Assembly (NCBI RefSeq): GCF_031180885.1
Contig: NZ_JAPSLK010000016.1
Location: forward strand, 1 to 64,000
Source: Saccharothrix sp.
GTDB taxonomy: Bacteria > Actinomycetota > Actinomycetes > Mycobacteriales > Pseudonocardiaceae
Direction of reading: 5' to 3'
Length of the DNA stretch: 64,000 nt
In this document: positions 33,846 through 41,955 of the stretch, one piece after another
Position numbering within the stretch: the first letter of the stretch is position 1
Layout of the letters: each line of letters begins with the position of its first letter
Notes under the pieces: generated by a model
Told to the model about the DNA's origin: nothing
The model's database searches: none
What the model saw: the letters and a program-made list of their open reading frames with translations, nothing else
Position numbers and translations under genes: made by a program

Positions 33846-35762
33846 ATGTTCGACAGCGTCCTGGTGGCCAACCGCGGCGAGATCGCGGTCCGCGTGATCC
33901 GCGCGCTGCGCCGGTTCGGCATCCGGTCCGTCGCCGTGTACAGCGACGCCGACGCCGACGCGCTGCACGTGCGGCTGGCCGACGTGGCGGTGCGCATCGG
34001 CCCCGCCGCCGCCCGCGAGAGCTACCTGTCCATCGACAAGATCATCGACGCGGCGCGGGAGACCGGCGCGCAGGCCGTGCACCCCGGGTACGGGTTCCTG
34101 GCCGAGAACACGGACTTCGCGCGGGCCTGCGAGAAGGCCGGCCTGGTGTTCATCGGGCCGCCTGCCGAGGCGATCGACGCGATGGGCGACAAGATCCGCG
34201 CCAAGCTGACCGTGCGCGCGGCCGGCGTGCCCGTGGTGCCGGGGCGGACCGAGGCCGGGATGAGCGACGACGACCTGGTCGACGCCGCGTTGGAGATCGG
34301 TTTCCCGGTGCTGCTCAAGCCTTCCGCCGGTGGTGGTGGCAAGGGCATGCGGCTGGTGCACTCCGCGGAAGGGCTGCGGGACGCCATCGAGTCGGCCCGG
34401 CGCGAGGCGCGCGGGTCGTTCGGCGACGACACCCTGTTGATCGAGCGGTTCATCACCAACCCGCGGCACATCGAGATCCAGGTGCTGGCCGACGCGCACG
34501 GCGGGGTCGTGCACCTCGGCGAGCGCGAGTGCAGCCTCCAGCGGCGGCACCAGAAGATCATCGAGGAAGCGCCTTCGCCGTTGATCTCGGCTGATGTGCG
34601 CGAGGCCATGGGGCAGGCGGCCGTGGACGCGGCGAAGTCCGTGGGGTACGTGGGCGCGGGGACCGTCGAGTTCATCGTGGACGGCTCGTCGGGCGACTAC
34701 TACTTCATGGAGATGAACACCCGGCTCCAGGTCGAGCACCCGGTCACCGAGCTGGCGACCGGTGTCGACCTGGTCGAGTGGCAGTTGCGGGTGGCGGCCG
34801 GCGAGCGGTTGGCGCTGGGTTCCGTGGCGTTGACGCGGCACGCCGTGGAAGCGCGCGTGTACGCGGAGGACCCGGCGCGCGGGTTCCTGCCGACCGGTGG
34901 CACGGTGTTGGCGCTGCGCGAGCCGTCCGACGTGCGGGTGGACTCCGCGCTGTACGAGGGGTTGACCGTCGGCAGCGACTACGACCCCATGCTGGCGAAG
35001 GTCATCGCGTCCGGCGAGACGCGCGAGGAAGCGTTGCGGCGCTTGGACTCCGCGCTGGGTCGGATGGTGGTCCTGGGCGTGACCACGAACATCCCGTTCC
35101 TGCGCGCGTTGTTGCGCGACCCGGATGTGCGGGCCGGCGCGTTGGACACCGGTCTGGTGGAGCGCAAGCTGGACTCGTTGGTGCGCAATGAGATTCCGGT
35201 CGAGGTGTACGCCGCCGCAGCGTTGGAGCGGCAGCTCGCCCCGCACGGCGACGACCCGTGGGACCAGCCGGGCGGCTGGCGGATCGGTGAGCACGCGTGG
35301 ACGACGTGGCGCGTGGACGACGTCGATGTGCGTGTCCGTGGTTCGGAAGTCGTCGTGGGCGACGGCGAGGTGATGCGACTATCAGCGTCCATTGTGGACG
35401 GTGATCTGGTCGTCGGCACCCGCCGGTACGCGATGGCTCGCGCCGGCGACGTGCTGTGGCTGGGCGCGGACGGGCACTCGTGGGCGTTGACCGAGCACGA
35501 GCAGTCCGAGATCGCCTCCACTCAGGACGCCGGCAGCGGTGGTCCGGTCACCAGTCCCATGCCGGGGACCGTGCTCGTGGTGCGTGCGTCGCAGGGCGAC
35601 GACGTGACCGCGGGACAGGCGTTGTTCGTGGTCGAGGCCATGAAGATGGAGCACACCGTCACCGCACCCGTGGACGGCGTGCTCGCCGAAGTGAACGTCC
35701 GGGCCGGCCAACAGGTCGCGCTGGACGAAACCCTTGCCGTCGTCGTGCCGCACCAGGAGTGA
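33846..35762 (+). CDS. accA1: Acyl-CoA carboxylase alpha subunit: biotin carboxylase plus biotin carrier
   Basis: 638 aa. Biotin carboxylase domain 1-445: VANRGEIAVRVIRALRRFGI, HPGYGFLAEN, the ATP-grasp loop KPSAGGGGKGMRLV, and EMNTRLQVEHPVTE. The C-terminal biotinyl domain carries the biotin Lys in VEAMKMEHTV. It carboxylates its own biotin using ATP and bicarbonate, then works with the beta subunit five bases upstream. The gap to the dehydrogenase gene is also five bases, so the three genes form one operon. Confidence 0.94.
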   Translation: MFDSVLVANRGEIAVRVIRALRRFGIRSVAVYSDADADALHVRLADVAVRIGPAAARESYLSIDKIIDAARETGAQAVHPGYGFLAENTDFARACEKAGLVFIGPPAEAIDAMGDKIRAKLTVRAAGVPVVPGRTEAGMSDDDLVDAALEIGFPVLLKPSAGGGGKGMRLVHSAEGLRDAIESARREARGSFGDDTLLIERFITNPRHIEIQVLADAHGGVVHLGERECSLQRRHQKIIEEAPSPLISADVREAMGQAAVDAAKSVGYVGAGTVEFIVDGSSGDYYFMEMNTRLQVEHPVTELATGVDLVEWQLRVAAGERLALGSVALTRHAVEARVYAEDPARGFLPTGGTVLALREPSDVRVDSALYEGLTVGSDYDPMLAKVIASGETREEALRRLDSALGRMVVLGVTTNIPFLRALLRDPDVRAGALDTGLVERKLDSLVRNEIPVEVYAAAALERQLAPHGDDPWDQPGGWRIGEHAWTTWRVDDVDVRVRGSEVVVGDGEVMRLSASIVDGDLVVGTRRYAMARAGDVLWLGADGHSWALTEHEQSEIASTQDAGSGGPVTSPMPGTVLVVRASQGDDVTAGQALFVVEAMKMEHTVTAPVDGVLAEVNVRAGQQVALDETLAVVVPHQE

Positions 35763-35767
35763 GAGCG

Positions 35768-36922
35768 ATGTTGGACTTCCGCCTTGACGAGGAGTACGAG
35801 GCGCTGCGCAAGACCGTCGAGGAGTTCGCGCGCGACGAGGTCGCACCGGTCATCGGCGAGTTCTACGAGCGCGAGGAGTTCCCCTACGAGATCGTCGCCA
35901 AGATGGGGCGGATGGGGCTGTTCGGCCTGCCGTTCCCGGAGGAGTACGGCGGCATGGGCGGTGACTACTTCGCGCTGTGCCTGGCGCTGGAGGAGTTGGC
36001 GCGGGTCGACTCGTCGGTGGCGATCACGCTGGAGGCGGGCGTCTCGCTGGGCGCGATGCCGTTGTACCGCTTCGGTTCCGACGCGCAGAAGCAGGAGTGG
36101 CTGCCGCGGCTGACCACCGGGCAGGCGCTGGGCGCGTTCGGCCTGACCGAACCCGGCGGCGGCTCCGACGCGGGCGCGCTGCGCACCACCGCCCGGCTGG
36201 ACGGCGACGAGTGGGTGATCAACGGGACCAAGGCGTTCATCACCAACTCGGGCACGGACATCACCGGTCTTGTCACGGTCGCGGCGGTGACCGGGCGTAA
36301 GGAGAACGGGAGCCCGGAGATCTCGGCGATCCTCGTGCCCAGCGGCACGCCCGGCTTCACGGTGTCCCGCAAGTACTCCAAGGTGGGTTGGAACGCGTCC
36401 GACACCCGTGAGCTGTCGTTCCAGGACTGCCGGGTGCCGGCGTCGAACCTGGTCGGCGAGCGGGGCCGGGGTTACGCGCAGTTCCTCCAGACGCTGGACG
36501 AGGGCCGGGTGGCGATCGCGGCGCTGGGTGTCGGCCTGGCGCAGGGTTGTGTCGACGAGTGCCTGCGGTACGTGGGCGAGCGCGAGGCGTTCGGCCGCAA
36601 GATCGGGGAGTACCAGGCGATCCAGTTCAAGATCGCCGAGATGGAGGCCCGCACGCACACCGCGCGCCTGGCGTACTACCAGGCGGCGGCGAAGATGCTG
36701 CGCGGCGAGCCGTTCAAGCGCGAGGCGGCGATCGCGAAGCTGGTGTCCTCCGAGACCGCGATGGACAACGCCCGTGAGGCGACCCAGATCTTCGGCGGGT
36801 ACGGGTTCATGAACGAGTTCCCGGTCGGGCGGTTCTACCGGGACGCGAAGATCCTGGAGATCGGCGAGGGCACCAGCGAGGTGCAGAAGATGCTGATCGC
36901 CCGCGAGCTGGGCCTGCACTAG
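35768..36922 (+). CDS. Acyl-CoA dehydrogenase (isovaleryl/FadE19-like)
   Basis: 384 aa. The FAD-binding segments FGLTEPGGGSDAGALRTTAR and FITNSGTDITGL, the QIFGGYGFMNEFPVGRFYRD signature and the C-terminal IGEGTSEVQKMLIAREL are all in place. It forms the alpha,beta double bond of a short or branched acyl-CoA; in this operon isovaleryl-CoA is the expected substrate, feeding 3-methylcrotonyl-CoA to the carboxylase. Translated from an ATG at 35768. Confidence 0.93.
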   Translation: MLDFRLDEEYEALRKTVEEFARDEVAPVIGEFYEREEFPYEIVAKMGRMGLFGLPFPEEYGGMGGDYFALCLALEELARVDSSVAITLEAGVSLGAMPLYRFGSDAQKQEWLPRLTTGQALGAFGLTEPGGGSDAGALRTTARLDGDEWVINGTKAFITNSGTDITGLVTVAAVTGRKENGSPEISAILVPSGTPGFTVSRKYSKVGWNASDTRELSFQDCRVPASNLVGERGRGYAQFLQTLDEGRVAIAALGVGLAQGCVDECLRYVGEREAFGRKIGEYQAIQFKIAEMEARTHTARLAYYQAAAKMLRGEPFKREAAIAKLVSSETAMDNAREATQIFGGYGFMNEFPVGRFYRDAKILEIGEGTSEVQKMLIARELGLH

Positions 36923-36930
36923 TTCCGCGA

Positions 36931-36965
36931 GGTGGGGTGGGGCGACACCGAGGTGCCACCCCACC
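36931..36965 (+). terminator. Hairpin after the carboxylase/dehydrogenase operon
   Basis: A perfect 10-bp stem (GGTGGGGTGG at 36931-36940, CCACCCCACC at 36956-36965) starts nine bases after the dehydrogenase stop. There is no T-tract, as is common in actinomycetes. Confidence 0.6.
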
Positions 36966-36989
36966 CAACGGGTCGCTTCGTCAGCCGGC

Positions 36990-37170
36990 GTCACGCAGTT
37001 GGGCGGCCGCGTGCAGTTGGGCGGCTGCGTGCTCGACCGAGGGCGTGCGGTGGCGATCACCCGGTCGAGGGTTTTGCCGGCGGTGGTCAACCCGGTGATC
37101 GCGGCGCCGAGCCGGGCGCGTTCCCGGTGCGGGTCCAGCAGCGGCTCGGGGCAGTCGGCGATGAGCTGCC
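36990..37170 (-). pseudogene. Unidentified coding remnant
   Basis: The minus frame reads QLIADCPEPLLDPHRERARL, then GAAITGLTTAGKTLDRVIAT, a helical pattern with coding-like composition but no start. Downstream it drifts into an imperfect 18-bp direct repeat (gcagttgggcggc-gcgt, about 36997-37032) and then antisense to the dehydrogenase. Upstream sequence to 37340 in other frames does not give a clear N-terminus. I cannot name the family. The rest of the gap up to 37385 shows nothing further. Confidence 0.3.
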
Positions 37171-37385
37171 CGCCCGCGGATCGCGGCCGCGGCCTTCCTG
37201 GTCACGTGGCGGTGCTCGGCAGCATCGGCACCTTCGTCCGGCGCGGTCACGGCTTCACCCCGGGCTGGCCGTGGTCGCGGTGATTCGGTGCGGCGGTGCT
37301 CCTCAGCCTCGCGGTACTCGCCGGTAGGCGTCCAGCGGCCTGAACGCACGAGCCTACCGCAAGCGTTTGCGAGAGGGTCGGAACG

Positions 37386-38147
37386 TCAGCCGGGGAACCT
37401 GCCGTGCCGGCCCTCGCCCGCCAGGAAGCGCGACAAGCCCCGCTCGACCTCCCGCAGCGACACCATCCCGTGCTCCATCTCGTTGACCAGCGCGTCCGCC
37501 TCCGCCATCCCCTCCTGCTCCAGCAGCGACAACCGGTCCTCCCGCATGCACAACTGCGGGAACGCCGCGAGCTGCCGCGCCAACTCCTCCGCCGCCGCCC
37601 GGGACGTCCCCGCCGGCACCACCCGGTTCGCCAACCCGATCGCCAACGCCTCCGCCGCGTCCACCGGTCGCCCGGTCAGCACCAGGTCCATCGCCCGCGA
37701 CGCCCCGATCAACCTCGGCAGCCGCACCGTGCCCCCGTCGATCAGCGGCACGCCCCACCGCCGGCAGAACACGCCGAACACCGCGTCCTCGTCGGCCACC
37801 CGCAGGTCGCACCACAGCGCCAGCTCCAACCCGCCCGCCACCGCCGGACCGGACACCGCCGCGATCACCGGCTTGGACAGCCGCAGCCGGGTCGGACCCA
37901 TGGGGCCGGTCGGCGACCGGGGGTCGTTGCTCCGCGCCGTGCCCAGGGCCTTCAGGTCGGCCCCCGAGCAGAACACCCCGCCCTCGCCGTGCAGCACGGC
38001 CACCGACAGCTCCGGGTCCTCGTCGAACTCCCGGAACACCTCGGTCAGGGTGTGCGCCGTCGGGCCGTCGACCGCGTTGCGCACCTCGGGGCGGTTCAGC
38101 AGGACCGTGCACACCGGCCCGGACCGTTCCACGCGTACCGAACTCAC
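37386..38147 (-). CDS. Enoyl-CoA hydratase/isomerase family protein
   Basis: 253 aa crotonase fold. The CoA and oxyanion segments GEGGVFCSGADLKALG and AAVSGPAVAGGLELALWCDL are clear, with the following helix RWGVPLIDGGTVRLPRLIGA. The first catalytic Glu of classical hydratases is not obvious there, so it may act on a non-standard acyl-CoA. The GTG at 38147 gives the family start SSVRVERSGPVCTVLLNRPE. Divergent from the tms genes across a 60-bp gap with a palindrome. Confidence 0.88.
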   Translation of the reverse strand: MSSVRVERSGPVCTVLLNRPEVRNAVDGPTAHTLTEVFREFDEDPELSVAVLHGEGGVFCSGADLKALGTARSNDPRSPTGPMGPTRLRLSKPVIAAVSGPAVAGGLELALWCDLRVADEDAVFGVFCRRWGVPLIDGGTVRLPRLIGASRAMDLVLTGRPVDAAEALAIGLANRVVPAGTSRAAAEELARQLAAFPQLCMREDRLSLLEQEGMAEADALVNEMEHGMVSLREVERGLSRFLAGEGRHGRFPG

Positions 38148-38161
38148 ACAGCCCAAGGTAC

Positions 38162-38173
38162 TACCGGGCGGTA
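38162..38173. promoter_or_regulatory. Palindrome in the divergent promoter gap
   Basis: TACCGGGCGGTA forms a dyad (TACCG/CGGTA) in the 60-bp gap between the enoyl-CoA hydratase and tmsA genes. It is a candidate operator for a regulator acting on both directions. No such regulator is adjacent. Confidence 0.45.
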
Positions 38174-38207
38174 ATGTCAGGGCCGGCGGAATTTGGGGGT
38201 GCTGATC

Positions 38208-39566
38208 ATGCCCGAGCGGCCTAACGTCGAGCGCGTGAGCGATCACAGCCAGGCGGTGGCCGCGCTGCGCGGCCAGTACCGGGCGATCCCCGCGGGTGCG
38301 CCCGTGCGGCTCGCCAAGCCGACGTCGAACCTGTTCCGGTTCCGCGCCGACCAGCCCGGCGGGCTCGACGTGGCCCGCTTCAACCGCGTGCTCTCGGTCG
38401 ACCCGGACGCGCTGACCGCCCAGGTCCAGGGCATGACGACCTACGAGGACCTGGTCGACGCCACCCTCCCGCACGGCCTGATGCCCCTGGTCGTGCCCCA
38501 GCTCAAGACCATCACCCTGGGCGGCGCGGTCGCCGGGCTGGGTATCGAGTCCAGCTCGTTCCGAAATGGCCTGCCGCACGAGTCCGTGCGCGAGCTGGAG
38601 GTGATGACCGGCGACGGCGAGGTGGTCGTGGTCGGCCCGGAGGACGACCTGTTCCGCGGCTTCCCGAACTCCTACGGGACCCTCGGCTACACCCTCCGGC
38701 TGGAGATCGAACTGGAGCGCGTCCACCCGTTCGTCAAGCTGCGGCACGTCCCGTTCGGCAGCGCCGAGGAGTGCGCCGAGGTCATCGAGGCCGTCTGCGC
38801 CGAACGCGCCTACCAGGGCGAACCGGTCGATTTCATCGACGGCACGGTGTTCTCCGCGACCGAGCAATACCTGACGCTGGGCAGCTGGGCGGACCGCGCC
38901 CCGCACCGCTCGGATTACACCGGCAACCGGATCTACTACCGCTCGATCCAGGCTCGGCGCACCGACTACCTGACCGTGCGGGACTACCTCTGGCGCTGGG
39001 ACACGGACTGGTTCTGGTGCTCGCGCGCGTTCGGCGTCCAGCACCCCGTGGTGCGCCGCCTGGTGCCCAAGCGGTACCTGCGCTCGGACGTCTACCGCAA
39101 GATCGTCGCCTGGGACCGCCGCCGCGGGTTCTCCGCCAAGCTCAGCAAGGCCGTGCAGGAACCGGTGATCCAGGACGTGGAGATCCCGGTCGACCGCCTC
39201 GCCGAGTTCCTGGACTTCTTCCACCGCGAGATCGGCATCGAGCCGATCTGGCTGTGCCCGGTGCGCCTGCGCGACCGCGCGGGCTGGCCGCTGTACCCGA
39301 TGGACCCGGACGTGCTGTACGTCAACGTCGGCTTCTGGTCCACTGTGGACCTGCGGCCGGACGAGGAGATGGGCAGCCGCAACCGGTTGATCGAGGACAA
39401 GGTCACCGAGCTGGGCGGGCACAAGTCGCTGTACTCGGATTCCTACTACGAGGAGCAGGAGTTCTGGGACAACTACAACGGTCCCACTTACCGGGAGCTG
39501 AAGAAGCGGTACGACGCAGCCGGCCGGCTCCCGGATCTGTACACCAAGTGCGTTCTCCGCGGGTGA
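38208..39566 (+). CDS. tmsA: FAD-binding oxidoreductase, 10-methylene fatty acid reductase (TmsA/BfaA-like)
   Basis: 452 aa from the ATG at 38208, with GGGGGT seven bases upstream. A FAD_binding_4 domain (KTITLGGAVAGLGIESSSFR, GFPNSYGTLGYTLRLEIE) and a C-terminal part related to sterol/DprE1-type oxidoreductases are seen. In actinobacteria this gene beside a CFA-synthase-like methyltransferase forms the known tuberculostearic acid pair: the methyltransferase adds a methylene at C10 of oleoyl phospholipid and this enzyme reduces it. Ten bases separate the two genes. Confidence 0.85.
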   Translation: MPERPNVERVSDHSQAVAALRGQYRAIPAGAPVRLAKPTSNLFRFRADQPGGLDVARFNRVLSVDPDALTAQVQGMTTYEDLVDATLPHGLMPLVVPQLKTITLGGAVAGLGIESSSFRNGLPHESVRELEVMTGDGEVVVVGPEDDLFRGFPNSYGTLGYTLRLEIELERVHPFVKLRHVPFGSAEECAEVIEAVCAERAYQGEPVDFIDGTVFSATEQYLTLGSWADRAPHRSDYTGNRIYYRSIQARRTDYLTVRDYLWRWDTDWFWCSRAFGVQHPVVRRLVPKRYLRSDVYRKIVAWDRRRGFSAKLSKAVQEPVIQDVEIPVDRLAEFLDFFHREIGIEPIWLCPVRLRDRAGWPLYPMDPDVLYVNVGFWSTVDLRPDEEMGSRNRLIEDKVTELGGHKSLYSDSYYEEQEFWDNYNGPTYRELKKRYDAAGRLPDLYTKCVLRG

Positions 39567-39576
39567 AGGAGGGTCC

Positions 39577-40812
39577 ATGCGGTTGGCCGAGGTGTTCCAG
39601 CGCGCGGTCGGTGGCGACCGGGCGGTGGGGTTCAGCGCGTACGACGGCAGCACGGCGGGGCCGGCGGACGCGGGCGTGCGCATCGAGGTCCGGTCGCCGG
39701 AAGCCTTGTCGTACCTGGCGTCCGCGCCGGGCGAGCTGGGACTGGCCCGTGCCTACGTGACCGGTCACTTGGAGATCATCGGTGACGTCTACGGTGCGTT
39801 GGCCAGTCTGTCGGAACTTTCCCTGCGGGAAATCCCCTGGGCCGAAAGGATTTCACTGCTGGGCACGCTCGGGCGCGAGCGGCTGAGGTCGAAGGTCGAG
39901 ATCCCGCCGCAGGAGCGCAGGCTGCACGGCCTGCGGCACTCGAAGGCCCGGGACCGCGAGGCGATCGCGCACCACTACGACGTGTCGAACACCTTCTACG
40001 AGTGGATCCTCGGCCCGTCCATGGCGTACACGTGCGCCGTGTACCCGACCGCCGAGTCCACTTTGGAGGAGGCCCAGTTCGCCAAGCACGACCTGGTGGC
40101 GCGCAAGCTCGGGCTCAAGCCCGGGATGCGGCTGCTGGACGTCGGCTGCGGCTGGGGCGGCATGGTCATGCACGCCGCGCGCGAGTACGGGGTGAAGGCC
40201 CTGGGCGTGACCTTGTCGCGCAACCAGGCGGAATGGGCGCAGAAGGCGATCGTCGAGGCGGGCCTGTCGGACCTGGCGGAGGTGCGGTACCTGGACTACC
40301 GGGACGTCCGTGAGACCGGGTTCGACGCCATCAGCTCCATCGGCCTGACCGAGCACATCGGGAAGGCCAAGCTGCCCGGCTACTTCCGGCACCTGTACCG
40401 CAAGCTCAAGCCCGGCGGCCGGATGCTCAACCACTGCATCACCCGGCCGGACAACCGGCAGCGGGCGCGCACGGGCGGGTTCATCAACCGGTACGTCTTC
40501 CCGGACGGCGAACTGGTCGGCCCCGGGCACATCGTGTCGCTGATGCACGACACCGGGTTCGAGGTCCGGCACGAGGAGAACCTGCGCGAGCACTACGCGA
40601 TGACGCTCGCGGCGTGGTGCGACAACCTCGACAAGCACTGGGACGAGGCCGTCGACGAGGTCGGACTGGGCCGCGCGCGGGTGTGGCGGCTGTACCTGGC
40701 GGCGTCGCGGCTGGGCTTCGACCGCAACAACATCCAGCTCCACCAGGTGCTGGGCGTCAAGCTGGACGGGACGAAGTCCGGGATGCCGCTGCGCCCGGAC
40801 TGGCTGGGCTGA
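39577..40812 (+). CDS. tmsB: SAM-dependent fatty acyl methyltransferase (CFA synthase family, TmsB/UfaA1-like)
   Basis: 411 aa. SAM motif LLDVGCGWGGMVMHAAREYG (186-205), the CFA-family HHYDVSNTFYEWILGPSMAY, ISSIGLTEHIG and the C-terminal CRRWRLYL-like region VWRLYLAASRLGFDRNNIQL. It methylates the double bond of oleoyl chains in phospholipids; with the upstream reductase the product is 10-methyl stearate. GGAGGG precedes the ATG. The pair points to a branched-lipid membrane. Confidence 0.9.
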   Translation: MRLAEVFQRAVGGDRAVGFSAYDGSTAGPADAGVRIEVRSPEALSYLASAPGELGLARAYVTGHLEIIGDVYGALASLSELSLREIPWAERISLLGTLGRERLRSKVEIPPQERRLHGLRHSKARDREAIAHHYDVSNTFYEWILGPSMAYTCAVYPTAESTLEEAQFAKHDLVARKLGLKPGMRLLDVGCGWGGMVMHAAREYGVKALGVTLSRNQAEWAQKAIVEAGLSDLAEVRYLDYRDVRETGFDAISSIGLTEHIGKAKLPGYFRHLYRKLKPGGRMLNHCITRPDNRQRARTGGFINRYVFPDGELVGPGHIVSLMHDTGFEVRHEENLREHYAMTLAAWCDNLDKHWDEAVDEVGLGRARVWRLYLAASRLGFDRNNIQLHQVLGVKLDGTKSGMPLRPDWLG

Positions 40813-40880
40813 ACCCCGCACCGAGATCGACCCCGCCGCGCGAGGCCGCGTCGGCCTGTCGGCTCGCGTTTCCCGCCGAT

Positions 40881-41060
40881 CACGGTTTTCGATCGGTGGG
40901 AAACGTGGGCCGATGGGTCGACTTTCCGGCGGCCGAGCCGCGACGCCGGAGGCGGCGCCATGTCACAGCTCACGGTTTTCGATCGGTGGGAAACGTGGGC
41001 CGATGGGTCGACTTCCCGGCGGCGGAGCCGCGACGCCGGAGGCGGTGCCATGTCACAGCC
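40881..41060. repeat. 90-bp tandem duplication
   Basis: Positions 40881-40970 and 40971-41060 are a head-to-tail copy with only a few changes (for example tttcc/ttccc, ggccgag/ggcggag, ggcgcc/ggtgcc). The unit begins cacggttttcgatcggtggg and ends catgtcacagc, and a further atgtcacagctca follows. It fills the gap between tmsB and the convergent protease gene. Confidence 0.9.
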
Positions 41061-41070
41061 ATGTCACAGC

Positions 41071-41910
41071 TCATGTGAGCTGGTCGGCGATCTGCTTGGC
41101 CTGGTTGGCCGGGATCGCGAAGCCGATGCCGACGCTGCCCGCCTGACCGCTGTCCGAGGCCGGCGAGTAGATCGCCGAGTTGATGCCGATGACCTGGCCG
41201 GCGGCGTTGATCAGCGGACCGCCCGAGTTGCCCGGGTTGATCGACGCGTCGGTCTGGATGGCCTGGTAGGAGACGTTCGAGCGGCGGGTCGCGCCCGGGA
41301 CGGTCACCGTGCGGTCGAGGGCGCTGACGATGCCGGACGTCACCGTGCCCTGGAGGCCTTCCGGCGAACCGATCGCCACGACGTGGTCGCCGATCTTGAC
41401 GTTGTCCGAGTCGGCGAACGTGGCCGGGGTCAGCCCCGAGACGCCGACCGCCTGCACCACGGCCAGGTCGCTCGACGGGTCGGTGCCGACGACCTTGGCG
41501 TCCACCGTGCGCCCGTCGTTCAGGGTCACCGTGACCTTCTGCGCGCCGGACACGACGTGGTTGTTGGTCAGGATGCGACCGTCCGCGCTCAGCACGACAC
41601 CCGACCCGAGCCCTTCGCCCTGTGCACCGACGACGTTCACCTGGACCACGCTGGGCAACACCTTCGCGGCGATCGCCGAGACGTCCAAAGTGGACGAGCT
41701 CTGGAGTGCGACAGGGCTGCTTGAGGTGCCCACGACCTCACCCGGCGCGTTCATAGCGCCGACCACGCCGCCGGTGACGCCACCGAACAGGGCGGCGATC
41801 AGGGCGGCCGACGTGACGACGGTCCCGGTGCGCCGCCAGAACGGCTTGACCTCGCGCGGAGGCTCCGGCTCGTACAAAGACCCGCTCATGGCGGGGAATC
41901 CCTGTGTCAT
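41071..41910 (-). CDS. Membrane-anchored trypsin-like serine protease (S1C, HtrA-like without PDZ)
   Basis: 279 aa; an ATG at 41889 is an alternative start. A cytoplasmic Pro-rich lead and one helix (VVTSAALIAALFGGVTGGVV, about 31-50) precede the protease domain, with His in ILTNNHVVSG, Asp in TDPSSDLAVVQA and Ser in INPGNSGGPLINAAGQ. The domain ends right after IGFAIPANQAKQIADQL, so the usual PDZ domain is absent. It probably acts outside the membrane in protein quality control or signalling. Confidence 0.92.
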   Translation of the reverse strand: MTQGFPAMSGSLYEPEPPREVKPFWRRTGTVVTSAALIAALFGGVTGGVVGAMNAPGEVVGTSSSPVALQSSSTLDVSAIAAKVLPSVVQVNVVGAQGEGLGSGVVLSADGRILTNNHVVSGAQKVTVTLNDGRTVDAKVVGTDPSSDLAVVQAVGVSGLTPATFADSDNVKIGDHVVAIGSPEGLQGTVTSGIVSALDRTVTVPGATRRSNVSYQAIQTDASINPGNSGGPLINAAGQVIGINSAIYSPASDSGQAGSVGIGFAIPANQAKQIADQLT

Positions 41911-41955
41911 GCTCCAAGAGTCGCGCCGCCGACTATGAAGAAGCTGAGCGTCCGC

